A DNA stretch of 64,000 nt. Origin: Herbidospora solisilvae. GTDB taxonomy: Bacteria > Actinomycetota > Actinomycetes > Streptosporangiales > Streptosporangiaceae. The stretch covers positions 63,312 to 127,311 of the forward strand of contig NZ_WXEW01000003.1 in assembly GCF_009901565.1 (NCBI RefSeq), written 5' to 3'. The notes beneath the pieces are model-generated. The model worked only from the letters and a program-made list of their open reading frames with translations, ran no database searches and was not told the origin of the DNA. Shown in pieces: positions 30,860-38,434 of this stretch. Within the stretch, counting starts at the first letter, position 1. Every line of letters starts with the position of its first letter. A program made the translations under genes and the position numbers.

Positions 30860-32401
30860 ATGGCTCACCCTCTCGTGCCCAGCATGCGCCTGGATGAGCT
30901 GCTCGCCGAGCTGCAGACCCGGCTCGACGCCGTGCTGGCCACCCGTGACCGCGTCCACTCGTTGCTGGAGGCCGTGGTCCTCATCGGGAGCGACCTCCAG
31001 CTGGAGACCGTGCTGGGCCGGATCGTGGAGACCGCCGCCCGGCTGGTCGACGCCACCTACGGCGCGCTGGGCGTGGTGGGCGAGGAGTCCACCCTCCTGG
31101 AGTTCATCCCGGTCGGGCTGAGCGAGGAGGAGATCGCGCGCATCGAGCACTGGCCCCACGGCCTCGGACTGCTCGGCCTGCTCATCAAGGAGCCGAAGCC
31201 GCTGCGGCTGGCGCGGATCTCCGACCACCCCGACTCCTACGGCTTCCCGCCCGGCCATCCCCCGATGGGCAGCTTCCTGGGCGTGCCGCTGCGGGTGCGC
31301 GACGAGGTCTTCGGCAACCTCTACCTGACCGAGAAGCGCGGCGGCGCCGAGTTCGACGAGGAGGACCAGGCGGTCGTCACGGCGCTCGCCACGGCCGCCG
31401 GCGTCGCCATCGAGAACGCCCGCCTGTTCGAGGAGACCCGCCGCCGCGAGATGTGGCTGCAGGCGTCGTCCGAGGTCACCACGAGCCTGCTGTCGGGCGC
31501 CGGGCCCCACGAGGTGCTCACCCACGTCGTCGGCCGGGCCCGCGAGATGGCCGACGCCGACGTCGCCGTGCTGCGCTTCGGCAACGGCACCGAGATCGTC
31601 GACGGCGACCTCGCCGACCTCGTCGACCAGGCGTCGATACCGCTGGGCCGCGTCGGTTCGGTGCGCGCGGTGCTCCAGCTCGGCAAACGGCCCGGCCGCC
31701 TGCCGTTCACGCCATCGTTGCTGCGCATGCTGAGCGCCTTCGCCGACCAGGCCTCGATCGCGCTGGAACTGGCCGAGGCCCGGGAGGACGCCGAGCGCCT
31801 GGGCCTGCTGGAAGACCGCCACCGCATCGCCAAAGACCTGCACGACGTCGTCATCCAGCGGCTGTTCGCCACCGCCATGACGCTGATGAGCACGGTGAAG
31901 CTGGTCGAACACCCCGAGGCGGCGACCCGGGTCAGGCACACGATCGACGAGCTCGACGAGACGATCCGGCAGATCCGCTCGACCATCTTCGCCCTGCAGT
32001 CACCGGCCGTGATGGGCGAGCAGAGCCTCCGCTTCCACATCGTCGAACTGGTCGAGGGCGCCCGCGGCCACCTGGGTTTCATGCCCGGCCTGCGGATGGA
32101 CGGCTGGCTCGACAACGCCGTGGGCGACGCGGTCGCCGAACAGCTCCTCGCCGTCCTGCGCGAGGCCCTCTCGAATCTTGTACGCCACGCGAAGGCCACC
32201 CGCGCCGAAGTGGTGGCTGAGGTGACCGACGGGGTGCTGACCCTGATCGTCCAGGACGACGGCGTCGGCGTCACCGACGGGGGCCGCCGCAGCGGCCTGC
32301 GCAACCTGGAGGAGAGGGCGGTCCTGCTGGGCGGCTCGTTCTCGATCGGCGCGGCCGACGGCTGGCACACCCGGCTGCGCTGGAGCGTGCCCGTCAGTTG
32401 A
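30860..32401 (+). CDS. devS: DevS/DosS-like GAF-domain sensor histidine kinase
   Basis: A 513-residue soluble kinase. GAF-A spans about 48-190 and contains DHPDSYGFPPGHPPMGSFLGVPLRVRDEVFGNLYLTEK; the HPPM His (H133) matches the region that holds the haem ligand in mycobacterial DosS/DosT, but I have not aligned it. The second GAF (about 205-305) is shortened. HisKA_3 is at 318-385 with H328 in AKDLHD, then HATPase_c (VLREALSNLVRHAKA, GRRSGLRNLEERA). ATG 30860 follows GGGAG. Likely oxygen, NO, CO or redox sensor for the DevR protein at 32850. The kinase and regulator genes are split by a PPOX gene. Confidence 0.9.
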   Translation: MAHPLVPSMRLDELLAELQTRLDAVLATRDRVHSLLEAVVLIGSDLQLETVLGRIVETAARLVDATYGALGVVGEESTLLEFIPVGLSEEEIARIEHWPHGLGLLGLLIKEPKPLRLARISDHPDSYGFPPGHPPMGSFLGVPLRVRDEVFGNLYLTEKRGGAEFDEEDQAVVTALATAAGVAIENARLFEETRRREMWLQASSEVTTSLLSGAGPHEVLTHVVGRAREMADADVAVLRFGNGTEIVDGDLADLVDQASIPLGRVGSVRAVLQLGKRPGRLPFTPSLLRMLSAFADQASIALELAEAREDAERLGLLEDRHRIAKDLHDVVIQRLFATAMTLMSTVKLVEHPEAATRVRHTIDELDETIRQIRSTIFALQSPAVMGEQSLRFHIVELVEGARGHLGFMPGLRMDGWLDNAVGDAVAEQLLAVLREALSNLVRHAKATRAEVVAEVTDGVLTLIVQDDGVGVTDGGRRSGLRNLEERAVLLGGSFSIGAADGWHTRLRWSVPVS

Positions 32402-32798
32402 TCCTGCGCCCCGACACCTCTTCGGTGGAGAGCGTCACGAAGTGGTCGAACGCCGAGGGCGCCCAGGGCATCAGCGGCAACCTCGACAACCGGGCTACCT
32501 CCTCGGGCGCGGTCACCCCGCGGGCGTGCCCGAGGACGGTCACCGACCAGCCCGACCCGGTCTCCCTGTCGACGTCGTCGATCTCGAACGCCACCACGGC
32601 GTCACGGGTCGCGGCGGCCAGGCGGGAACCGATGGCGGTCCTGATGACGACGGTCTCCCCGTCGAGGACGTAGTTGACCGGCTGGACGGCGGGCAGCGCC
32701 CGATAGGTGAACACGAGCCGCCCGATGGGCGTGGTGGCGAGCAGGCGCAGGCACTCCTCCCGCGACAACACCGTAAGCCCGGCCGAGTCGATTCTCAT
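32394..32798 (-). CDS. Pyridoxamine 5'-phosphate oxidase-fold (PPOX) protein
   Basis: A 134-residue split-barrel flavin or F420-binding protein: LSREECLRLLATTPIGRLVFTYRALPAVQPVNYVLDGETVVIRTAIGSRLAAATRDAVVAFEIDDVD is the typical PPOX N-terminal pattern. Such small proteins are frequent DosR-regulon members. A DosR-box-like site lies 34 bp upstream of ATG 32798. The 3' end overlaps the kinase gene by 8 bp, convergently. Confidence 0.9.
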   Translation of the reverse strand: MRIDSAGLTVLSREECLRLLATTPIGRLVFTYRALPAVQPVNYVLDGETVVIRTAIGSRLAAATRDAVVAFEIDDVDRETGSGWSVTVLGHARGVTAPEEVARLSRLPLMPWAPSAFDHFVTLSTEEVSGRRIN

Positions 32799-32831
32799 GT
32801 CGTGAGTCTGCCGGTAACGGCATATGGGGGA

Positions 32832-32853
32832 TTAGGGACCTAAGTCCTATTAA
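32832..32853. promoter_or_regulatory. DosR/DevR-box-like site 1
   Basis: GGGACCTAAGTCCTA (32835-32849) within a TTA-rich frame is close to the DosR consensus (GGGACTWWAGTCCC core). It lies between the end of devR and the start of the PPOX gene and should drive the PPOX gene under hypoxia. Confidence 0.8.
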
Positions 32854-33491
32854 TCGCGCCGATCTGCCCTCATGCGGGCCGCGAGCGCCGCCGCCTGGGT
32901 GCGCCGCTGCATGTTCAGCTTGGCCAGCAGGTTGGAGACGTAGTTCTTGACGGTCTTCTCCGCCAGATACATGCGCTCTCCGATCTGCCGGTTGGTCAGC
33001 CCCTCGCCGATGAGCTCCAGAATCGTGCGCTCCTGCTCCGACAACGCCCCCAGGGGGTCGGTGCGGCTCGCCTGGTCGCGCAGCCGGTGGAGCATCGACG
33101 CGGTGGTCTGCGGGTCGAGCAGCGACTGCCCGGCGGCGACCGTGCGGACCGCGCCCACCAGGTCGGAGCCGTGGATCTGCTTCAGCACGTAACCGGCCGC
33201 CCCGGCCATCACGGCCTCGAAGAGGGCGTCGTCGTCGGCGTAGGAGGTGAGCATCAGGCAGGCCAGCGCCGGCACCTGGCTGCGCACGTCACGGCAGACC
33301 TTGACGCCGTCGCCGTCGGGCAGCCGGACGTCCAGGATCGCCACGTCGGGCCGCAGGGCGGGGATGCGCGCGACGGCCGCGGCGGCGGTGCCGGCCTCAC
33401 CGACGACCTCGATGTCGTCCTCCGACTCCAGCAGCGCCGCCACTCCACGCCGCACGACCTCGTGGTCGTCGAGCAGGAAGACACGAATCAT
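32850..33491 (-). CDS. devR: DevR/DosR-like NarL-family response regulator
   Basis: A 213-residue regulator. The receiver is 1-120 with D8/D9 and phosphoacceptor D54 (VAILDVRLPDGDG). The LuxR-type HTH is at about 148-205 (LSEQERTILELIGEGLTNRQIGERMYLAEKTVKNYVSNLLAKLNMQRRTQAA), which contains the KTVKNYVSNLL recognition helix typical of DevR, whose Lys and Asn contact the GGGAC half-site. DosR-like boxes flank the gene on both sides, consistent with autoregulation. Cognate kinase: devS at 30860. Confidence 0.93.
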   Translation of the reverse strand: MIRVFLLDDHEVVRRGVAALLESEDDIEVVGEAGTAAAAVARIPALRPDVAILDVRLPDGDGVKVCRDVRSQVPALACLMLTSYADDDALFEAVMAGAAGYVLKQIHGSDLVGAVRTVAAGQSLLDPQTTASMLHRLRDQASRTDPLGALSEQERTILELIGEGLTNRQIGERMYLAEKTVKNYVSNLLAKLNMQRRTQAAALAARMRADRRD

Positions 33492-33520
33492 GGGACGAAT
33501 GTAGATACCAGAGGTCCTCA

Positions 33521-33543
33521 GCGGAAGGGACCTAAGCCCTCCT
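33521..33543. promoter_or_regulatory. DosR/DevR-box-like site 2
   Basis: GGGACCTAAGCCCT (33527-33540) lies between the divergent starts of devR (33491) and the SnoaL-type gene (33559). One half-site is imperfect (GCCC for GTCC). A single box could control both directions. Confidence 0.7.
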
Positions 33544-33558
33544 TGACCTCAAGCTCAC

Positions 33559-33966
33559 TTGATGAAGCACGCTCAGCCCATGGACACCGAGGAGATCAGG
33601 GCCGTCGTCGCGACCGTCGAGCACGCGCAGCAGAACGAACTGACCGAGGAGTTCGTGGCGCTCTTCCGCCACGACGCGATTTGGACCACCGGCCACGGCC
33701 GCCGACTGTTCGGCCGCGATGAGATCGCCGCCTTCACCCGGAAGGTGCTGCCGGGCGCGATGAAGGGTCTGTCGGTGACCTTCGAGGTCGAGCACGTCCT
33801 GTTCCTCCGCCCGGACGTCGCCGCCGTGAAGGTGGTGCAGCGCTACCATTCGCCCGACGGCGACCCCGTGGGCAACCCGGGTTCGCCGATGTGGGTCATG
33901 ACCAGGGAGGACGGGCGATGGCTGCTGACCGCCTGCCAGAACACCGAGGTCCTCCCTACGTATTGA
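33559..33966 (+). CDS. SgcJ/EcaC-type SnoaL-like (NTF2-fold) protein
   Basis: A 135-residue NTF2-like fold protein: EEIRAVVATVEHAQQNELTEEFVALFRHDAIWTTGHGRRLFGRDEIAAFTRKVLPGA and VVQRYHSPDG...WVMTREDGRWLLTACQNTEV fit the SgcJ/EcaC family. Activity is unassigned. Divergent from devR across DosR-box site 2, it is a probable member of the local hypoxia regulon. The 3' end overlaps the TspO-like gene by 11 bp, convergently. Confidence 0.85.
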   Translation: MMKHAQPMDTEEIRAVVATVEHAQQNELTEEFVALFRHDAIWTTGHGRRLFGRDEIAAFTRKVLPGAMKGLSVTFEVEHVLFLRPDVAAVKVVQRYHSPDGDPVGNPGSPMWVMTREDGRWLLTACQNTEVLPTY

Positions 33967-34441
33967 GCCGGCCGAACTCGTAGCTCAGCGCGGTGAGATA
34001 GACCGTCCAGGCCATGAACGGAAGCAGGAGCAGGGCCGCCATCCTGCTGTCGCGCCAGAAGACGAAGAAGCCGACGACCTGCAGCAGGAGGAAGATCGCC
34101 GCGTCGATCGCGGCCAGGTAGTGAAGGCGGAGCCCGAGCGAGAGCGGCGCCCACAGGAAGTAGGCGACCAGCTGGGCCACCCACCACCACAGGGCGAGCG
34201 GCCGGGCCTGTTCGTACCAGAGCAGGCCGGCGATCAGGGCGAAGGTGAGCGAGAGGAAGGCGAACATCGGCCCGTGCAGCCAGATGGGCAGCTCGAAGGG
34301 GGGACGCTGGACCTCCGCCAACCCTGGCCGCGCGTTCTGCGAGATCACGCGGTTGTCGATCGCCGTCGCGAGCACGGCGAGCAACGCGAGCACCAGCCCC
34401 GGCCAGCGCCGGAGCCAGTGGGTACGCGGGGGTTCACTCAT
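33956..34441 (-). CDS. TspO/MBR-family-like membrane protein
   Basis: A 161-residue protein with about five transmembrane helices: WPGLVLALLAVLATAI, LHGPMFAFLSLTFALIAGLLW, LALWWWVAQLVAYFLWAPLSLGL, AIDAAIFLLLQVVGFFVFW and MAALLLLPFMAWTVYLTALSYEF. Layout, Trp content and the C-terminal AALLLLPFMAWTVYLTALSYEFGRLN resemble TspO, a tetrapyrrole-binding outer or cytoplasmic membrane protein linked to oxygen and stress responses. Divergence from the family core is high, so the call is moderate. Start ATG 34441. Confidence 0.65.
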   Translation of the reverse strand: MSEPPRTHWLRRWPGLVLALLAVLATAIDNRVISQNARPGLAEVQRPPFELPIWLHGPMFAFLSLTFALIAGLLWYEQARPLALWWWVAQLVAYFLWAPLSLGLRLHYLAAIDAAIFLLLQVVGFFVFWRDSRMAALLLLPFMAWTVYLTALSYEFGRLNT

Positions 34442-34463
34442 GGTGACACCGTAACGTCCCGTA

Positions 34464-34491
34464 AAACGGCCCGGCCGGAGCCGGGCCGTTT
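34464..34491 (-). terminator. Terminator of the CBM2 esterase gene
   Basis: AAACGGCCCGGC and GCCGGGCCGTTT form a perfect 12-bp stem with a 4-nt CGGA-type loop, directly after the stop at 34498 on the minus strand. It also separates the esterase from the TspO-like gene downstream. Confidence 0.85.
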
Positions 34492-34497
34492 CGCGGG

Positions 34498-35805
34498 TCA
34501 CACGACGGTGCAGGCGGTTCCGTTCAGCGTGAACGCGCTGGGCCGCGCGGTGTTGCCGCTGTGGTTGGCGTTGAACCCGAACGACTGGGTCCCGTTCACG
34601 GGGATCGTGGCGTTGTAGGCCAGGTTCCGCGCCGTGACGTTCCCGCTGGCCGGCGAGACCGTGGAGTTCCACGCCGAGGTCACCGTCTGCCCGGAGGGCA
34701 ACGTGAAGGCAAGGTTCCACGAGTTGACCGGGCTGGTCCCGGTGTTGGTGATCGTCACACTGGCCGTCAGCCCGGTGTTCCAGGGATTGACGGTGTACGC
34801 CACCCGGCAGGGGCCGTTGTTGGGGCTCGGCGTGGGTGACGGGGAGGGGGACGGCGACGGAGAGGGCGACGGAGAGGGCGACGGCGAAGGCGACGGGGAA
34901 GGCGACGGTGACGGCTGGGTGCCGTCGAGGCCGAAGAAGCTGATCGCCATCGCGGCCTGGCCCGACAGCGGCAGGTTGTGGCCGACGCCCTGGAGGCTGA
35001 TCGCCTCGACCTGGGTGCCGTAGCGGGTCCGCGTCCAGCCCGAGCGCGGGGTGTCGGTGGAGGTCGGGGTCTGCGACAGGCCGTGGACGTTGGTCCACTG
35101 CTTGATCTGCTCCTGGAAGTTCGGGTAGCGCAGCGTGGCGTCCTCGGTGCCGTGCCAGATCTGCATCCGCGGCCGTGGCCCGGTGTAGCCCGGGTAGGCG
35201 CCGCGCACCAGGTCACCCCACTGCTGCGCGGTCCTGATGAGCTGCCCGTTGGCACACTGGCTGTTCCAGGTCGATCCGCCCGTGGTGGCGAAACAGGCGA
35301 AGGGCACCCCCATGAACGCCGCCCCGGCCCGGAACACGTCGGGGTAGTCGCCCAGCAGGACGTTGGTCATCATGCCGCCCGAGGACGCGCCGGTGGCGAA
35401 GACGCGGTCGGGGTCGGCGTTGTAGCGCGACTTCACGTAGTTGACCATCGAGACGATGCCGACGGGGTCGCTGTTGCCGTTGTGGGTGAGCGCGCCGGAG
35501 GTGTAGACGTCGAAACACTGACCGCTGCGGGTCGCCGACGGGTAGATCACGATGAAGCCGTAGCGGTCGGCGAGGGAGGCGAACTCCGTGCCCGAGTAGA
35601 AGGCGGGCCCCGTCCCGGTGCAGTAGTGCACCGCCACCAGGATCGCCGGGCGGGGGCCGACGTTGTCGGGGACGTACAGGTGCATGCGCAGGTTGGTGGG
35701 GTTGCTGCCGAAACCCGTCACCTCGACGAGCGACGCCGCCTGCGCGGGCCGCAGGGGTAACAGCCCCGCGGCGAGGATCACGAGGGCGGCCAGGAGTCGT
35801 TTCAT
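34498..35805 (-). CDS. Secreted PHB-depolymerase/CE1-type esterase with C-terminal CBM2
   Basis: A 435-residue extracellular esterase. Signal peptide KRLLAALVILAAGLLPLRPAQA. The catalytic alpha/beta-hydrolase domain is about 25-300 with the nucleophile Ser in TGASSGGMM, an Asp in HGTEDATL and the catalytic His in GVGHNLP. A Pro-Ser repeat linker (about 302-335) leads to a CBM2 cellulose-binding module (CRVAYTVNPWNTGLTASVTITNTG to FTLNGTACTVV, with paired end cysteines). The best fit is acetylxylan or feruloyl esterase in plant-polymer breakdown; true PHB depolymerase is less likely given the CBM2. RBS GGAGGA precedes ATG 35805. Confidence 0.9.
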   Translation of the reverse strand: MKRLLAALVILAAGLLPLRPAQAASLVEVTGFGSNPTNLRMHLYVPDNVGPRPAILVAVHYCTGTGPAFYSGTEFASLADRYGFIVIYPSATRSGQCFDVYTSGALTHNGNSDPVGIVSMVNYVKSRYNADPDRVFATGASSGGMMTNVLLGDYPDVFRAGAAFMGVPFACFATTGGSTWNSQCANGQLIRTAQQWGDLVRGAYPGYTGPRPRMQIWHGTEDATLRYPNFQEQIKQWTNVHGLSQTPTSTDTPRSGWTRTRYGTQVEAISLQGVGHNLPLSGQAAMAISFFGLDGTQPSPSPSPSPSPSPSPSPSPSPSPSPSPTPSPNNGPCRVAYTVNPWNTGLTASVTITNTGTSPVNSWNLAFTLPSGQTVTSAWNSTVSPASGNVTARNLAYNATIPVNGTQSFGFNANHSGNTARPSAFTLNGTACTVV

Positions 35806-36191
35806 GCTTCCTCCGAGAGTTCGAAACATTCCGAGAGTGATCCGAAATATTTCAGCCCGCAATGTTCCGGATTAGGGAGAGAAGCCCACCTGGGAGGGGT
35901 CATGAAACATTCGGAAAGAGGTTCTTCCGGAAGGCCGGACAGGTGGTGAAATCGTCGTGCGCGCAGGCCGCCCTCCAGGAAGTCGACCGTGGCCTGGATC
36001 TCGGCGATCCGCCGCTTGAGGTCGTCCTGGTGCCGTTTGATGATCGCCTTCCGGTCGGGCGGCGCCGCGAAGAGCGCCCGGATGTCCGGCAGCGACAACC
36101 CCGCCTGCCGCGCCCGGACGATGACCGCCACCCGGAACCGGTCGTCGTCGCCGTACCGCCGCCTGTTCCTGGCCGTCCCCGTTTTCGTCAC
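35802..36191 (-). pseudogene. MerR-family regulator remnant lacking the DNA-binding helix
   Basis: The frame from GTG 36191 gives about 129 residues. It begins in the middle of a MerR protein (RNRRRYGDDDRFRVAVIVRARQAGLSLPDIRALFAAPPDRKAIIKRHQDDLKRRIAEIQATVDFLEGGL). The N-terminal HTH (the YYE region) is absent and no in-frame sequence upstream resembles it. The C-terminal 35 residues are low in similarity to anything and run up to the start codon of the esterase (ATGA overlap). Without the recognition helix it cannot work as a MerR regulator, so I treat it as a decayed gene. Confidence 0.65.
35821..35853 (-). promoter_or_regulatory. Cluster of GAAA-type dyads upstream of the CBM2 esterase
   Basis: A perfect palindrome GAAATATTTC (35844-35853) and a related CGAAACATTCCG (35822-35833) lie 17-48 bp upstream of ATG 35805; another GAAACATTCGG lies near 35903. 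CGAAA-nn-TTTCG-like motifs are known operators of some actinobacterial hemicellulase repressors. A similar GAAA/TTTC dyad occurs at 59577-59603. Confidence 0.45.
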
Positions 36192-36217
36192 CACGGCGCA
36201 GGTGATTGCATGACCCC

Positions 36218-37045
36218 ATGCGACGTCGACTTCACGTGGGCTGTGCGATGTGGAACCAGAAGTCGTGGCCGTCACAGGGCCTGGCCGACTACGCGACCTA
36301 CTGCAACGCCGTCGAGGGCAACACGACCTTCTACGCCGTCCCGTCGCGCGAGACCGTCGAGTCGTGGGCCCGCCAGACCGACCCCGACTTCCGCTTCCTG
36401 ATCAAGCTCCCCAAGACCATCACCCACGAACGCCACCTGACCGGCGCGGCCGACGAACTCAGGGCCTTCCTGCACACGATGGAACCCCTGGGTCCCCGCA
36501 CCCACGCCCTGTGGATCCAGCTCCCCGGCGGCTTCGGCCCGCTCGACGTCGGCACCCTGGCGGCCTTCCTCCGCGACCTGCCCGCAGAGCACCGATACGC
36601 CGTCGAGGTCCGCCACCGCGCCTTCTTCGACGACGACCGGGCGATCACGGCGTTGGAGCGGGCCCTGGCCATCAGAGACGCCGAATGGGTGCCCTTCGAC
36701 ACGACCGTCCTGTTCGAGCGTCCCCCGACCTCCGACACCGAGCGCGACGCCTGGACGAGGAAACCGCGGATGCCCCGAAGGGACCGCGCGCTCACCGCCC
36801 ACCCGCTGATCCGCTACATCGGTCGCGACGACCCCGACCGGACCGTCGAGGGCTGGGCCTTCTGGGTGGAGAAGACCGTCGAGTGGCTGAAGGAGGGCCG
36901 CTCGCCCACGGTGTTCGTGCACACCCCCGACAACGTCGACGCGCTCACCCTCAACCGGCGCTTCCACCAGGAGGTCCGGGCCCGGCTCCCCGAACTGGAC
37001 CCGCTGCCCGAGCCCCCCGACGTGGAGCCGCTGACGCTCTTCTAA
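36218..37045 (+). CDS. DUF72 family protein
   Basis: A 275-residue TIM-barrel-like protein of the DUF72 (YecE) family: RLHVGCAMWNQKSWPSQGLADYATYCNAVEGNTTFYAVPSRETVESWARQTDPDFRFLIKLPKTITHERHL is the canonical N-terminal half, and VFVHTPDNVDALTLNRRFHQEV the end. No activity has been firmly assigned to DUF72. ATG 36218 is chosen; TTG 36206 would add four residues. The 3' end overlaps the GlxA-type gene by 4 bp, convergently. Confidence 0.93.
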   Translation: MRRRLHVGCAMWNQKSWPSQGLADYATYCNAVEGNTTFYAVPSRETVESWARQTDPDFRFLIKLPKTITHERHLTGAADELRAFLHTMEPLGPRTHALWIQLPGGFGPLDVGTLAAFLRDLPAEHRYAVEVRHRAFFDDDRAITALERALAIRDAEWVPFDTTVLFERPPTSDTERDAWTRKPRMPRRDRALTAHPLIRYIGRDDPDRTVEGWAFWVEKTVEWLKEGRSPTVFVHTPDNVDALTLNRRFHQEVRARLPELDPLPEPPDVEPLTLF

Positions 37046-37986
37046 CGGTTCTTCCGGAACGCCGACGGGGCGATGCCGAAGCGGCTGGTGAAGGCCTGCC
37101 GCAACGACTCCGCCCGGCCGAAGCCGGTCCGCTGGGCGATCACCGCCATCGTCAGATCGGTCCTCTCCAGCAGCCGCGCCGCCGCCTCCAGCCGGGCCTC
37201 GCGGACGTACCGGGCCGGAGACGAGCCCAGGTGCTTCACGAACAGCCGGGTCAGGTGGCGTTCGCTCGTCCCCGCGCGGCGGGCCAGGGCGGTCGTCGAC
37301 AGGTCGTCGCACAGGTTGGCGCCGATGAAGGCGGTGAGGGTGCTCAGCGGGCCGTCGGGGGCGGGGGGTTTGACGAACATGCTCATCTGGGCCTGGTTGC
37401 CGGGGCGCTGCAGGTAGGTCACCAGGTGCCGGGAGGTCGTCCGGGCCACTTCGGCGCCGTGGTCCTCCTCGATGAAGGCCAGGGTGAGGTCGAGCGCGGC
37501 GGTCACCCCGGCCGAGGTGGCGACGGCGCCCTCGCGGATAAAGATCGGGTCAGGGTCGACCGTGATCTGCGGATGGCGGGCGGCCAGGCGGGAGGCGTCC
37601 TGCCAGTGGGTGGTGGCCCGGCGGCCGTCGAGCAGGCCGGTCTCGGCCAGGACCGACGCGCCCGTGCAGACCGAGGCGACCCGGCGGGTGATCGCGGCGA
37701 GCCGCCGGATGTGGGCGACCAGCAGGGGGTTGTCGGCGGCGTCCTGGCAGCCGATCCCCCCGGCGACGATCAGGGTGTCGAGCGGGCCGGTCTCGTGTTC
37801 GAGCGCGGTCTGCGCGGCCAGCGTCAGGCCGCTGCCGCAGACGACCGGACGGCCGCCGAGGGTGGCGAACGAGACGTCGTAGGGAGGCGCGGCGCCGAAC
37901 ATGTTGGCCATGATCAGTGAGGTGGTGACGCAGGCGATGTCCAGTAATTCGGCGGCGGGATACCCGACGACCACGACTCTCCGCAT
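37042..37986 (-). CDS. GlxA-type transcriptional regulator (DJ-1/PfpI domain plus AraC HTH)
   Basis: A 314-residue regulator. Residues 1-185 form a DJ-1/PfpI-like amidotransferase-type domain with the nucleophile-elbow Cys in RRVASVCTGASVLAETGLL and a following ATTHW. The C-terminal AraC HTH pair is at about 215-312 (CDDLSTTALARRAGTSERHLTRLFVKHLGSSPARYVREARLEAAARLLERTDLTMAVIAQRTGFGRAESLRQAFTSRFGIAPSAFR). It is divergent from the small membrane gene at 38072 (85 bp), a candidate target. Confidence 0.94.
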   Translation of the reverse strand: MRRVVVVGYPAAELLDIACVTTSLIMANMFGAAPPYDVSFATLGGRPVVCGSGLTLAAQTALEHETGPLDTLIVAGGIGCQDAADNPLLVAHIRRLAAITRRVASVCTGASVLAETGLLDGRRATTHWQDASRLAARHPQITVDPDPIFIREGAVATSAGVTAALDLTLAFIEEDHGAEVARTTSRHLVTYLQRPGNQAQMSMFVKPPAPDGPLSTLTAFIGANLCDDLSTTALARRAGTSERHLTRLFVKHLGSSPARYVREARLEAAARLLERTDLTMAVIAQRTGFGRAESLRQAFTSRFGIAPSAFRKNR

Positions 37987-38071
37987 GACAGCAGACTAAG
38001 AGCCCAGATTTCCGGACACATTGCCCTTCGGACGTAGGTTCGGCTCCTTCTCGCGGACCATTCTCGACCGC

Positions 38072-38434
38072 ATGAACTGGAGACGATTCGCCCTGCACTA
38101 CCTGGAGATGGTCCTGGCGATGTTCGCCGGGATGTTCCTGCTCGGCCTGGTCACCAGCCGCTGGGGCCTCGGCCCCGAGGCCGGCTACCTGGTCATGGCG
38201 ACGAACATGTCGATCGGGATGGCCGTCGTCATGCTGCTGCGCGGGCACTCATGGCCGCGCACCCTGGAGATGTGCGCCGCCATGTACGCGCCCGCGCTCG
38301 TGGCGTTCCCGCTGTTCTGGGCCGGAGTGCTCGACGACCACGGCCTCATGATGATCACCCATGTGATCATGTTCCCGCTGATGCTCGCGGTGATGCTGCT
38401 CCGCCGTGAGGAGTACGCCCACGCCCACCACTAG
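38072..38434 (+). CDS. Four-helix membrane protein of unknown function
   Basis: A 120-residue integral membrane protein with helices YLEMVLAMFAGMFLLGLVTS, AGYLVMATNMSIGMAVVMLL, ALVAFPLFWAGVL and MITHVIMFPLMLAVMLL. It is rich in Met and has a His-rich C-terminus (EEYAHAHH), which could bind metal. No family name is certain. It is divergent from the GlxA-type regulator, which may control it. The 3' end overlaps the AI-2E-type gene by 4 bp, convergently. Confidence 0.75.
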   Translation: MNWRRFALHYLEMVLAMFAGMFLLGLVTSRWGLGPEAGYLVMATNMSIGMAVVMLLRGHSWPRTLEMCAAMYAPALVAFPLFWAGVLDDHGLMMITHVIMFPLMLAVMLLRREEYAHAHH

